A DNA stretch of 64,000 bases from Bacteroidota bacterium (lineage in GTDB: Bacteria; Bacteroidota; Bacteroidia; Chitinophagales; Chitinophagaceae), in assembly GCA_023416995.1 (NCBI GenBank), contig JAEZGI010000045.1, forward strand, positions 1 to 64,000. Reading direction: 5' to 3'. Below are positions 36,826 to 44,975 of this stretch, in pieces. The notes below the pieces were generated by a model. That model was given only the letters and a program-made list of their open reading frames with translations, did no database searches and was not told the origin of the DNA. The translations under genes and the position numbers were made by a program. The stretch's first letter is position 1; each line of letters opens with the position of its first letter.

Positions 36826-36962
36826 TCCTCCATGTTCAGATCACTAAAATACTGTGTGATTTGATACGAAGGCCATATTTAAATGCCGTGGGCAGTACCT
36901 ACCGCAACTGCCAGCTTGCGACCGAAACGGAGAACGCGGTTGTTTCCAGTCAAATTACTCTC

Positions 36963-37736
36963 TTATTTCTGTGGTTGTTGAATCACACCCTGGTGTTTGT
37001 GCGCGGCACTGTCTGCCGATTTTGAGATGATGAATTGTCTGATCTCTCCTTTCTCCCATGCGTTCGAACCGGGGTCGACAGGAGGTTCAGGTATGTCTTT
37101 GCGTTTTTCTCTTTTCTCCGCTGTTGATACGTTAAATCGTTTATCTCTGGCTTCAATCATTTCTTTCTTTAGCTGACCATCTTTTGTAAACCCCATCATG
37201 ATCATCGGCGAACCGAGTGGTAAAGTTCGTTGTTGGTCGGTGTGCCAGGTATGGATGGTTTTGCCATAAGTTGATACCAGCTTTTCCATTAGTTCATGTT
37301 CTGCGATCTCGGGTATACCTGGTGCAATCAATTCACCCGATTTCACTTCATAATGATGTGAGTGCCATAACTTCTTTTCCTCTTCCGGTAAGGTGGCAAA
37401 CAACTTTGCAGAGATAATGTATTCCACTCCCATGATTTTAGCATCTTTTGTATTGCCGTCATAAATGATCGCCTGGTGTACATCCTCATTAAGTTGCGAC
37501 ACATAATGATGCGCTTCCATCTGGGCATTGATATTACCATTGTAAAAGTGAAAACCATCGAGATAAGCATTGATCGCTGCCAGCGGTGACTTTGATTGCA
37601 ACAGCTCCGCACCGGTTTCAAGAGCTTTCGATTTGGTGGATTTATCTGCACCTGGCGCTTCCACATTTGATTCTGTGTTGCCGCCACCACAGGCGGTCAG
37701 GGCTATCAAAAAGATTGGTAGTAAGATGAGTTTCAT
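36963..37736 (-). CDS. Lipoprotein of the oil-body-associated-protein-like family (DUF1264)
   Basis: A 257-aa protein starting at the ATG at 37736 with a lipoprotein leader MKLILLPIFLIALTACGGG (lipobox LTAC). The conserved core includes FHFYNGNINAQMEAHHYVSQ, EYIISAKLFATLPEEEKKLW, HSHHYEVKSGELIAPGIPE and TWHTDQQRTLPLGSPMIMMG, matching the DUF1264/OBAP-like family. The many conserved His residues hint at metal binding, but no biochemical role is established. It follows the four-helix membrane protein gene by 31 bases and could share its transcript. Confidence 0.78.
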   Translation of the reverse strand: MKLILLPIFLIALTACGGGNTESNVEAPGADKSTKSKALETGAELLQSKSPLAAINAYLDGFHFYNGNINAQMEAHHYVSQLNEDVHQAIIYDGNTKDAKIMGVEYIISAKLFATLPEEEKKLWHSHHYEVKSGELIAPGIPEIAEHELMEKLVSTYGKTIHTWHTDQQRTLPLGSPMIMMGFTKDGQLKKEMIEARDKRFNVSTAEKREKRKDIPEPPVDPGSNAWEKGEIRQFIISKSADSAAHKHQGVIQQPQK

Positions 37737-37767
37737 AAGACATGTTTTAGCGGAAAGGAAAATCAAA

Positions 37768-38241
37768 TCATGTGCCCCGGGCTGTCATTAATTGATAGAT
37801 CCAGCCGGCGCTGACACCAAATAGCACATGACCCAGCAGAATGACAGTAAGATATAGACCAAGGTGAACCGAAGGAGGAAAACCATGTATGCTGAAATAG
37901 ATCCTCCACACCACAATTCCAAACAAGCCTGTTACGAAACCGATGATTGCACTGTCGGTGAGTGAATATCCTAACCAATCATTTTCCCAGGATATCACAT
38001 AGATCGTAAGAAATAAAAAGCCTACCATGTAATGTGCAATGATACCTACTGCGAGCGATCCGGCGCTCCCTGAAGTACTGCGGTATGCACTGGTTTGACC
38101 GGTCAGCATAGTGCCGAGGATTCGTATCACATTGAGACGTTTTTCTGACATCCTGTTGATCAGCAAAACAAATAAGGTCATAGTCGTTGTGGCAACAATT
38201 CCTGCTGCCACGATCACTTTGATATAATCTACGACTGACAT
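37768..38241 (-). CDS. Four-helix integral membrane protein, function unknown
   Basis: A 157-aa protein with four predicted transmembrane helices: YIKVIVAAGIVATTTMTLFV, SLAVGIIAHYMVGFLFLTIY, SAIIGFVTGLFGIVVWRIYF and LGLYLTVILLGHVLFGVSAG. Conserved-looking His residues occur in helix 2 and in the loop GFPPSVHLG. I do not recognise the family. It lies upstream of the DUF1264 lipoprotein gene on the same strand and diverges from the repeat-containing membrane protein gene. Confidence 0.6.
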   Translation of the reverse strand: MSVVDYIKVIVAAGIVATTTMTLFVLLINRMSEKRLNVIRILGTMLTGQTSAYRSTSGSAGSLAVGIIAHYMVGFLFLTIYVISWENDWLGYSLTDSAIIGFVTGLFGIVVWRIYFSIHGFPPSVHLGLYLTVILLGHVLFGVSAGWIYQLMTARGT

Positions 38242-38347
38242 ATCGATGTGGTTTTGGTTAGAATATCAGTGAATTTGTTTCTGTCTGTCGGATAGCCATT
38301 CAACTGGCAAACCTTTTGAAGCGGTTCAAAAAACATTATCATCAATT

Positions 38348-39196
38348 ATGCCGCACGATAAGGCCGATAACCAGGGAACGAAAGCCGGTTCACCTGCCGG
38401 AGATGATGGCGGAAAGTCCGGACAATCATCGCTTTCCGGGCAACATCGACCTGTTTCAGGAGGCTCTCATAAAACACAGGTATCAGATCAGCCGCAGTCA
38501 GCGATGCCAGATGACAGTTCTTCCAATAAACCCAGGGTATTAGCAGCATCAGCATCAGCATCAGCGTTGCCAGACGACAGTTCCTCCAATAAACCCAGTG
38601 TATCAGCAGCATCAGCATCAGCAATGCCAGATGACGGTTTCTCCAATAAACCCAGGGTATCATCAGCATCAGCAATGCCAATTTCAAGCCAGCGTGCGTT
38701 ACCAGGTTCTGAGGGTGGTGGGGATGCATATGAAGATCAACCTGGTACAACAAACGATCGGTTGCGGGTAGACGAAGATGTGCCACTTCATGAAAAAGGC
38801 TGGCGCATTCAGCGTATAGCGTGGGTCATACTTGCAATCTTCCTGGCTTTCGCCGGCCTTGGATTGTTTGGGACAGGGCCACTAAGTGACCAGACAATCG
38901 TAGTGTCGGGTGATAGTTGCCGTTATGAACGTTTTATGCGCTATGAATCAGAAGTACGACTGAGCTTTGATGTCTACAATGTGAAGGACACCTTGCGTAT
39001 ATCTTTTCCACAACAGTACTGTGAATATGTCGATATCACTGCCATAGAACCCACTCCAGAACGCAACATAGTCAATGACGGTATCGTCACTTATTATTTT
39101 GCGGCTAACGATCATGCCACTGTTCGATGCACACTGATGGCGACTAAAACCGGGCAGGGTGTCGAAAACATTTACGGTAAATGGTCACAATTTTAA
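38348..39196 (+). CDS. Single-pass membrane protein with Ala-Ser repeat region, function unknown
   Basis: A 282-aa protein. The N-terminal half is polar and low in complexity, with 3.x tandem copies of a unit MPDDSSSNKPRV followed by an Ala-Ser run (residues ~53-112). One transmembrane helix (IAWVILAIFLAFAGLGLFG, about 155-173) is followed by a ~105-residue extracytoplasmic domain with four Cys (SCRYERF, QQYCEYVDI, VRCTLMATK) that might form disulfides. The repeat region would lie in the cytoplasm. No family recognised. The next gene, the disrupted DUF421 gene, begins 24 bases after its stop, so the two may be one unit. Confidence 0.55.
   Translation: MPHDKADNQGTKAGSPAGDDGGKSGQSSLSGQHRPVSGGSHKTQVSDQPQSAMPDDSSSNKPRVLAASASASALPDDSSSNKPSVSAASASAMPDDGFSNKPRVSSASAMPISSQRALPGSEGGGDAYEDQPGTTNDRLRVDEDVPLHEKGWRIQRIAWVILAIFLAFAGLGLFGTGPLSDQTIVVSGDSCRYERFMRYESEVRLSFDVYNVKDTLRISFPQQYCEYVDITAIEPTPERNIVNDGIVTYYFAANDHATVRCTLMATKTGQGVENIYGKWSQF
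38504..38680 (+). repeat. In-frame tandem repeat with units of 63, 57 and 51 bases
   Basis: Copies start at 38504, 38567, 38624 and (partial) 38675. Each unit carries the block coding for (M/L)PDD..SNKP followed by a run of Ala-Ser codons (GCATCA-type hexamers). Successive units are shorter by exactly one 6-base Ala-Ser hexamer. Confidence 0.85.
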
Positions 39197-39220
39197 AATC
39201 ACCCATTTAATATATCCATA

Positions 39221-39668
39221 ATGAACCCGGTAATAAGAGGAGTAATCATATTTCTTTTCCTGATGCTGATTTTCCGGTTAAGCCGGAAGCGAACATTAGC
39301 ACAGACCACACCATTCGAGTTAGTATTGCTGCTGATCATAAGTGAAGTCACGCAGCAGGCTTTGCTTGGCGAAGATTTTTCTATAACGGCGGCTTCGATC
39401 CTGATCACCACATTGATAGCAACCGATCTGATTTTTGCGGTGATCAAAAAGCGTTCAAAACACTTCGAAAAGATAACTGAAGGTGTTCCGCTGATTGTGT
39501 ATTCGAATGGCAAACTACACCATCATAAAAGCGCATCATTCAAGAGTAGATGAAGAAGATGTGCTGGAAGCTGCAAGAAGTCTTCATGGCCTTAGCTCAT
39601 TGGATGAAGTTGAATATGCCGTACTCGAGATTGATGGCAGCATCTCCATCATCCCAAAGAAGTCGTGA
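39221..39668 (+). pseudogene. DUF421/YetF-like membrane protein, interrupted by a +1 frameshift
   Basis: The first 39221-39553 frame codes three hydrophobic segments and the family signature FRLSRKRTLAQTTPFELVLL, reaching VYSNGKLHHHK before running off into SASFKSR and a stop. The missing C-terminal part continues in another frame from about 39531 to the stop at 39668: AHHSRVDEEDVLEAARSLHG then LSSLDEVEYAVLEIDGSISI, the standard end of short DUF421 proteins. Removing one A from the AAAA run at 39527-39530 restores a ~148-aa protein. It may be a real disruption, a slippery-site gene or a sequencing error. Confidence 0.82.
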
Positions 39669-39829
39669 CATTCGGCGGAAGGTGGCATGAAAAGGCAGTT
39701 CTATCGGGAGGCATTCCCTGCCTCAGCTTCCTGCGTGTGGATAGACAAGTAATGCAATTGGGGGTAGACTCTAACACTATCTTATAGCCAGGTGCTGGCG
39801 CCGAGGTACCTGAATTCGTAAAATTTAAA

Positions 39830-39849
39830 TTGGGTTATATCTAACCCAA
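39830..39849 (-). other. 8-bp hairpin, possible late terminator for glgX transcript
   Basis: Perfect inverted repeat TTGGGTTA (39830-39837) / TAACCCAA (39842-39849) with a 4-base loop. Reading leftward it is followed by TTTAAATTTTAC, a moderately T-rich tail, 345 bases after the glgX stop. Confidence 0.4.
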
Positions 39850-39866
39850 AATGACCCATAAATGGC

Positions 39867-39899
39867 TGATATATCCGCCATGAGTGATATATCCGCCAT
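39867..39899. repeat. 15-bp direct repeat, two copies 18 bases apart
   Basis: TGATATATCCGCCAT occurs at 39867-39881 and 39885-39899, separated by GAG. Flanking AATGGC (39861) and GCCATT (39895) form an inverted pair around the block. This may be a protein-binding site or a remnant of a repeat element. Confidence 0.75.
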
Positions 39900-40194
39900 T
39901 TGAGCCCGATTTTGTATGATCGAGCGGTCATTTTAAAAATGTCAAAAACTGAGGGGTTGAGAGAGTCGGCTAACTGACATACAACGACGAGTTAAAGGAG
40001 CCGGGAGTCAGCAAACTAATGTAAGATGCGCAAGCAAATTAAAGGAAGCCTGCGAGCCCTGAACAGTGAGAAATTGCCGTGAGGTCCGGCGGATGAGTTG
40101 GTGCCTATCTTCCCGAAACAGCATTCCCGCAGCCGATCAGGGCGCGCAACGCCAACACAGCAGGCGACACCCGTTAAATTTTTACCGCCTCGTT

Positions 40195-42342
40195 TTACAG
40201 ATTTACCGGCGCATCAACATGCTCATGTTCTATCAGCACCACTATAGACCGGCCCTCGACAGTTACGACGTCGCCAGCGCAGTAAACCTCAGCATTTTCC
40301 TCCACCTTGCCCTCATAAGTGTCAAGGATCCTCGACCAGTTATTGCCAAAATCCTCAGAAGGCAAAATAAAATCAATTGGGTCCTCATGCGCATTGAACA
40401 TCAGAAAAAAGTTATCATCTGTCATGCGAACACCTGACTCGTCCACACAACGCAAGCCCAACCCGTTTAAAAAGATCCCGAGCGATCTTGCATAGTCCAT
40501 TTGCCAGTTATGCTCTTCCATCTCCTGTCCATCGGGCATAAACCAGGCAATATCATGCAAGCCAACGCCGCGGATAGGCTTGCCCTGGAACCAGCGACGG
40601 CGTGAAAAAGCCGGATGTTTTTTCCAGAAGCGGATCAGGTCCTGCACATAATGCAACAGCTCCTTATCCATATTCTCCCAGTCCACCCATGAAATCTCGT
40701 TATCCTGGCAATAAGCATTGTTATTGCCCTGCTGTGTGCGGCCAAACTCGTCGCCCGCCACAATCATAGGCACGCCTTGCGATAAAAACAAAGTGGTAAA
40801 AAAGTTACGTTTCTGACGGTCACGAATCCGTTTGATCTCAGGATCAGTAGTAGGACCTTCGATACCGTAATTATGCGAGCGGTTATGATTATCGCCATCC
40901 TGGTTGTTTTCCATGTTGGCGGCATTATGTTTTTCGGTATAACTCACCAGATCATTCAACGTATAACCGTCATGCGCAGTTATAAAGTTGATGCTCGCCG
41001 TTGGTTTGCGGTAATCATTTTCATATAAATCGGGACTGCCTGTGAACCTCAACGCAAACTCTCCCAGCATACTGTGTGAACCTCGCCAGTAATCACGCAT
41101 ACAATCGCGATACATGCCGTTCCATTCTGCCCAGCCCGGAGGAAACTTGCCAACCTGGTAACCGCCCTCACCAACATCCCATGGTTCTGCAATCAACTTA
41201 ACCTGCGATATAACCGGGTCCTGGTGAATGATATCAAAAAAGGCACTCAGCCGGTCAACTTCATGTAACTCACGTGCAAGCGTACTCGCCAGGTCAAACC
41301 GAAATCCATCCACATGCATTTCCTCAACCCAGTAGCGTAGACTATCCATGATCAGCCGCAACACATTCGGCATTCTTGCATTAAACGTATTACCTGTGCC
41401 CGTGTAATCCATATAATACATCTTCTCATCACATAACCTGTAGTAGGCTTCGTTATCTATGCCCTTGAAGGAAAGCGTTGGGCCCATATGGTTGCCTTCT
41501 GCAGTATGATTATAAACCACATCCAATATAACCTCAAGACCAGCCTGGTGAAGAGCCTTCACCATCTCTTTGAATTCTCTTACATGTGCACCACCATCTT
41601 TGTCACAGGCATATCTAATGTCAGGCGCAAAAAATCCAATCGTGTTATAACCCCAGTAATTGGTTAGTCCTCTTTCATAAAGGTGCCGGTCAGTCACAAA
41701 ATGATGCACGGGCATCAGTTCCACTGCAGTGATACCAAGTGATTTCAGATATGCAATCGATGTAGGATGTGCGAGCCCCAGGTAAGTGCCGCGAATCTCT
41801 TCGGGCAACTGCTCCTGTAACTTCGTAAAACCTTTTACATGCAGCTCATATATGATTGTCTCATGATAAGGTATCTCAAGTTTACGATCATCGCCCCAAT
41901 CAAATGATGTATCCACCACAATCGAACGCGGGATAAATGGTGCGCTGTCGGTCGGATTGAATTTAAAGATACCATCCGGATGTCCGGGCTCATAGCCAAA
42001 TAATGCATCGTGCCATTGAATCGTTCCGGATATAGCTTTCGCATAAGGGTCGATCAATAATTTGTTTACATTAAAAAGTTTGCCGTTAGCAGGATCAAAG
42101 GGCCCGATCACACGGTAACCATAGAGTTGGCCCGGACTGATGTTCGGAATATATGCGTGCCATATATGATGGCTCCTTTCTTTCAACCTGATTTTAACAG
42201 TTTCATGTTCATCTTCGTCGGACTGAAACAAACACAATTCTACTCCCTCGGCGTTTTCAGTGTACAAGGCAAAGTTTACCCCTTTGCCATCCCAGGTAGC
42301 TCCTAAAGGATAGGGCTTCCCGACATGAACTTCAATATTCAT
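40195..42342 (-). CDS. glgX: Glycogen debranching enzyme (isoamylase type)
   Basis: A 715-aa GH13 enzyme of the GlgX/isoamylase subfamily, normal in length. An N-terminal CBM48 domain (GKPYPLGATWDGKGVNFALY) is followed by the catalytic barrel with the four GH13 regions: DVVYNHTAEG, GFRFDLAS with the nucleophile Asp, LIAEPWD with the acid/base Glu, and FITAHDGYTLNDLVSY. It hydrolyses alpha-1,6 branches of glycogen or limit dextrin in the cytoplasm. Its gene diverges from the glycosyltransferase/glf operon. Other glycogen genes are absent here except the lone glycogen-binding domain at 28694. Confidence 0.94.
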   Translation of the reverse strand: MNIEVHVGKPYPLGATWDGKGVNFALYTENAEGVELCLFQSDEDEHETVKIRLKERSHHIWHAYIPNISPGQLYGYRVIGPFDPANGKLFNVNKLLIDPYAKAISGTIQWHDALFGYEPGHPDGIFKFNPTDSAPFIPRSIVVDTSFDWGDDRKLEIPYHETIIYELHVKGFTKLQEQLPEEIRGTYLGLAHPTSIAYLKSLGITAVELMPVHHFVTDRHLYERGLTNYWGYNTIGFFAPDIRYACDKDGGAHVREFKEMVKALHQAGLEVILDVVYNHTAEGNHMGPTLSFKGIDNEAYYRLCDEKMYYMDYTGTGNTFNARMPNVLRLIMDSLRYWVEEMHVDGFRFDLASTLARELHEVDRLSAFFDIIHQDPVISQVKLIAEPWDVGEGGYQVGKFPPGWAEWNGMYRDCMRDYWRGSHSMLGEFALRFTGSPDLYENDYRKPTASINFITAHDGYTLNDLVSYTEKHNAANMENNQDGDNHNRSHNYGIEGPTTDPEIKRIRDRQKRNFFTTLFLSQGVPMIVAGDEFGRTQQGNNNAYCQDNEISWVDWENMDKELLHYVQDLIRFWKKHPAFSRRRWFQGKPIRGVGLHDIAWFMPDGQEMEEHNWQMDYARSLGIFLNGLGLRCVDESGVRMTDDNFFLMFNAHEDPIDFILPSEDFGNNWSRILDTYEGKVEENAEVYCAGDVVTVEGRSIVVLIEHEHVDAPVNL

Positions 42343-42700
42343 AATAACTTTTTATAATAAAATCCTGATCAACAGAGTTTAACTTTCAAAACGTATACCT
42401 CCGGCAGCTTTAATATGCGCATACTCCATACTCACGCCACTACCAATGTTGCAACGACAATTGGAAATATTAGATAGGCATTTGTTGAAATTAAATACCA
42501 CTTGCATGAATAACCGGATTTTTGTATGTGGAAGTGAGATACACAGTGCTTTTCTACAAATTGTCTCATTTTTTAATATAAGTGGATAATCTTTCCCAAT
42601 AAAACCTTAAAATTTTTAACAACCCAACCTCAAAGGGGGAGGTGTGCCCTTGGCATTAATTTTCGATTAATAGATGAAAATTAAAACAGGAGACATAAGA
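42343..42700. promoter_or_regulatory. Divergent intergenic region between glgX and the glycosyltransferase operon
   Basis: This 358-base AT-rich region must contain both promoters. It has several T runs and TAAT-like stretches (for example around 42570-42590), but no element I can assign with confidence and no repeats or open frames of interest. Confidence 0.4.
42688..42692 (+). promoter_or_regulatory. Shine-Dalgarno fixing the glycosyltransferase start
   Basis: AGGAG lies 8 bases before the ATG at 42701 and decides against the in-frame ATG at 42674. Confidence 0.65.
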
Positions 42701-43840
42701 ATGGATATAGTATGCTTTTGTCATTTGCGTTGGAACTTCGTGTACCAGCGCCCGCAACATTTACTTTCAAGATTCGCACGACAGTCAAGAGTTTTTATCA
42801 TTGAAGAACCTATTTACACCGATACCGACGCTCACCTTAAGGTGTCGAACAATGAAGAAAATCTCTGGATCCTTGTACCACATCTGAAACATGGAACAAA
42901 TCCTGAAGAAAGTCTGCGGATACAGCAGGACTTTGTTGCGAACTATCTGAAAAACTTTGGAGTGAACAAATACATCGCCTGGTTTTATACTCCTATGATG
43001 TTGCCCATCGCTTCTGTTTTAGATCAGCCGGTACTCACGGTCTATGATTGTATGGATGAATTGTCTGCCTTTAAGTTTGCACCACCTGACATTAAACAAA
43101 GAGAACAGGAACTGCTTGATAAGGCAGACGTTGTATTCACCGGTGGGTATACGCTGTACGAAGCTAAAAAAAATCTGCATCGCAATATTCATCCTTTTCC
43201 GAGCAGCATTGACAAAGCGCACTTTGGCAGAGCGCGGCAAATTAATACGCCGCCAGATGAATATGCAGCGATCCCATCACCGCGCATGGGTTTCTTCGGA
43301 GTGGTTGATGAACGCTTTGATATTGAATTGCTGAGGTCACTTGCGTCAAAACGTGCAGACTGGCATTTTGTTATCATCGGACCAGTTGTCAAGATAGATC
43401 CTGCAAGCTTACCCCGTGGTGAAAATATTCATTATATCGGAGGCAAAACCTATGATGAACTACCGGTACACTTATCTGCATGGGACATAGCCCTGATCCC
43501 CTTCGCAATAAATGAATCAACCGAATTCATAAGCCCAACAAAAACGCCGGAATACCTGGCGGGAGGTAAACCGGTTGTTTCTACGCCTATCAAAGACGTA
43601 ATCAGACCTTATGGAAATGAGGGTCTCGTGTTCATTGGCAACAATGCGGAAGACTTTGAAAAGGGAATCGAAGCCGGATTGCAGATTCGTGACGACCCTG
43701 GCTGGTTGCAACGAGTGGACCAGTTCCTTGACGGTATCTCCTGGGATATTACCTGGAACAGTATGATGAATCTGATCGAAAAAGCATTAGACGCAACACA
43801 GTCTGGAAATATAAAAACTAGATCCAATGAGTATGTTTGA
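42701..43840 (+). CDS. GT-B type glycosyltransferase, first gene of the Glf/GH1 operon
   Basis: A 379-aa protein starting MDIVCFCHLRWNFVYQRPQH. The RWxFVxQRPQHL motif is characteristic of a group of glycosyltransferases (TuaH-like) often encoded with UDP-galactopyranose mutase. The C-terminal Rossmann domain contains PRMGFFGVVDERFDIELL, HFVIIGPVVKIDPASLP, HYIGGKTYDELP and the donor-binding region ALIPFAINESTEFISPTKTP with an EFISPTKxPEYLAGG pattern. It has no transmembrane segment, so it is cytoplasmic or membrane-peripheral. Its stop overlaps the start of glf by 14 bases. It probably transfers galactofuranose or another sugar to an unknown acceptor. Confidence 0.82.
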   Translation: MDIVCFCHLRWNFVYQRPQHLLSRFARQSRVFIIEEPIYTDTDAHLKVSNNEENLWILVPHLKHGTNPEESLRIQQDFVANYLKNFGVNKYIAWFYTPMMLPIASVLDQPVLTVYDCMDELSAFKFAPPDIKQREQELLDKADVVFTGGYTLYEAKKNLHRNIHPFPSSIDKAHFGRARQINTPPDEYAAIPSPRMGFFGVVDERFDIELLRSLASKRADWHFVIIGPVVKIDPASLPRGENIHYIGGKTYDELPVHLSAWDIALIPFAINESTEFISPTKTPEYLAGGKPVVSTPIKDVIRPYGNEGLVFIGNNAEDFEKGIEAGLQIRDDPGWLQRVDQFLDGISWDITWNSMMNLIEKALDATQSGNIKTRSNEYV

Positions 43841-44975
43841 TTATCTGATAGTTGGCGCGGGATTCGCCGGTGCAGTATTGGCTGAACGCCTGGCATCACA
43901 ATCCGGAAAAAAAGTATTGATCGTTGATAAACGGAATCATATCGGCGGCAACACCTACGATTATTACAATAGCGATGGATTGCTGGTGCACAAATACGGC
44001 CCGCATATCTTCCACACAAATTCGAAAGAGATCTATCAATATCTTGGTCAGTTTACACCATGGCGACCTTACGAGCATCGCGTGCTTGCAAGCGTAGATG
44101 GTATGATGGTACCCATTCCAATCAATCTCAATACAATCAACCAGCTTTATGGATTGAACCTTTGCTCGCATGAAGTAGATGCCTTCCTGCAGTCAAAAGC
44201 AGAAACCAAGACCAGGATACAGACCTCAGAAGATGTAGTGGTTGCTAAAGTGGGAAGAGAATTGTATGAGAAGTTCTTCAGAAACTATACTAGAAAACAA
44301 TGGGATCTTGATCCTTCAGAACTCGACGCCTCAGTAACGGCGCGTATACCTACCCGTAATAACCGTGATGATCGGTATTTCACTGATACTTACCAGGGCA
44401 TGCCACTATACGGTTATACAAAGATGTTTGAAAATATGTTATCACATCCCAATATCAAGGTGATGCTGAATACAGATTACAAAGAAATCCAAAACATCAT
44501 TCCATACCGTGAAATGATCTATACAGGTCCCATCGATTATTACTTCGATTACTGTTATGGTAAACTGCCTTACAGATCCATCGAATTTAAATTTGAAACA
44601 TTAGAAGCCGAACAGTTCCAGCCAACCGGAACCGTTAACTATCCTAACGAACACCTGTACACCCGTATCACTGAATTCAAATATCTCACAGGTCAGAAAC
44701 ATTCCAAGACCACCGTGGTATATGAATATCCAAAAGAAACGGGAGATCCATATTATCCTGTACCAAGACAAGAGAACGCCGAACTCTATAAAAAATACCA
44801 GGTGCTGGCAGCGGGCATGAAACGTGTACACTTTACAGGAAGACTGGCCACATACAAGTACTATAATATGGACCAGGTAGTAGCACAATCACTTAAGTTG
44901 TATAAAACGCTAACTACTCATCCTGAAAAAGATCATCATGTTAATGGAACAAAAGCAATCATCGTCCCTTCCTGA
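43827..44975 (+). CDS. glf: UDP-galactopyranose mutase
   Basis: A 382-aa flavoprotein. The FAD-binding Rossmann motif is YLIVGAGFAGAVLAERLA, followed by VDKRNHIGGNTYDYY and KYGPHIFHT, and later RKQWDLDPSEL, PLYGYTKMFENML and the C-terminal FTGRLATYKYYNMDQVVAQS. These are the hallmark segments of Glf. It interconverts UDP-galactopyranose and UDP-galactofuranose using reduced FAD. It overlaps the upstream glycosyltransferase by 14 bases and the downstream fusion gene by 38, showing tight translational coupling. The presence of Glf implies a galactofuranose-containing glycan in this organism. Confidence 0.95.
   Translation: MSMFDYLIVGAGFAGAVLAERLASQSGKKVLIVDKRNHIGGNTYDYYNSDGLLVHKYGPHIFHTNSKEIYQYLGQFTPWRPYEHRVLASVDGMMVPIPINLNTINQLYGLNLCSHEVDAFLQSKAETKTRIQTSEDVVVAKVGRELYEKFFRNYTRKQWDLDPSELDASVTARIPTRNNRDDRYFTDTYQGMPLYGYTKMFENMLSHPNIKVMLNTDYKEIQNIIPYREMIYTGPIDYYFDYCYGKLPYRSIEFKFETLEAEQFQPTGTVNYPNEHLYTRITEFKYLTGQKHSKTTVVYEYPKETGDPYYPVPRQENAELYKKYQVLAAGMKRVHFTGRLATYKYYNMDQVVAQSLKLYKTLTTHPEKDHHVNGTKAIIVPS

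Larger units (their letters stand above)
39669..40194. other. 526-base region without a gene
   Basis: No convincing coding sequence on either strand. It holds an 8-bp hairpin (39830-39849), a 15-bp direct repeat (39867-39899), a 6-bp inverted repeat near 39711-39727, and a GC-richer segment from about 39960 to 40194 that looks structured but matches no RNA family I recognise. It is downstream of both flanking genes, so it has no need to carry their promoters. Confidence 0.6.

Noticed and set aside
38346..38786. 146-codon leftward frame rich in Leu, Met and Trp opposite the repeat-containing membrane protein
   Set aside because: It is the reverse complement of the tandem repeat and part of the plus-strand gene; its repeats follow the coding repeat exactly, and the plus strand gives a sensible membrane protein.
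39960..40194. Group II intron or other mobile-element remnant
   Set aside because: No domain V hairpin, reverse transcriptase or terminal repeats could be identified; kept only as an unexplained region.
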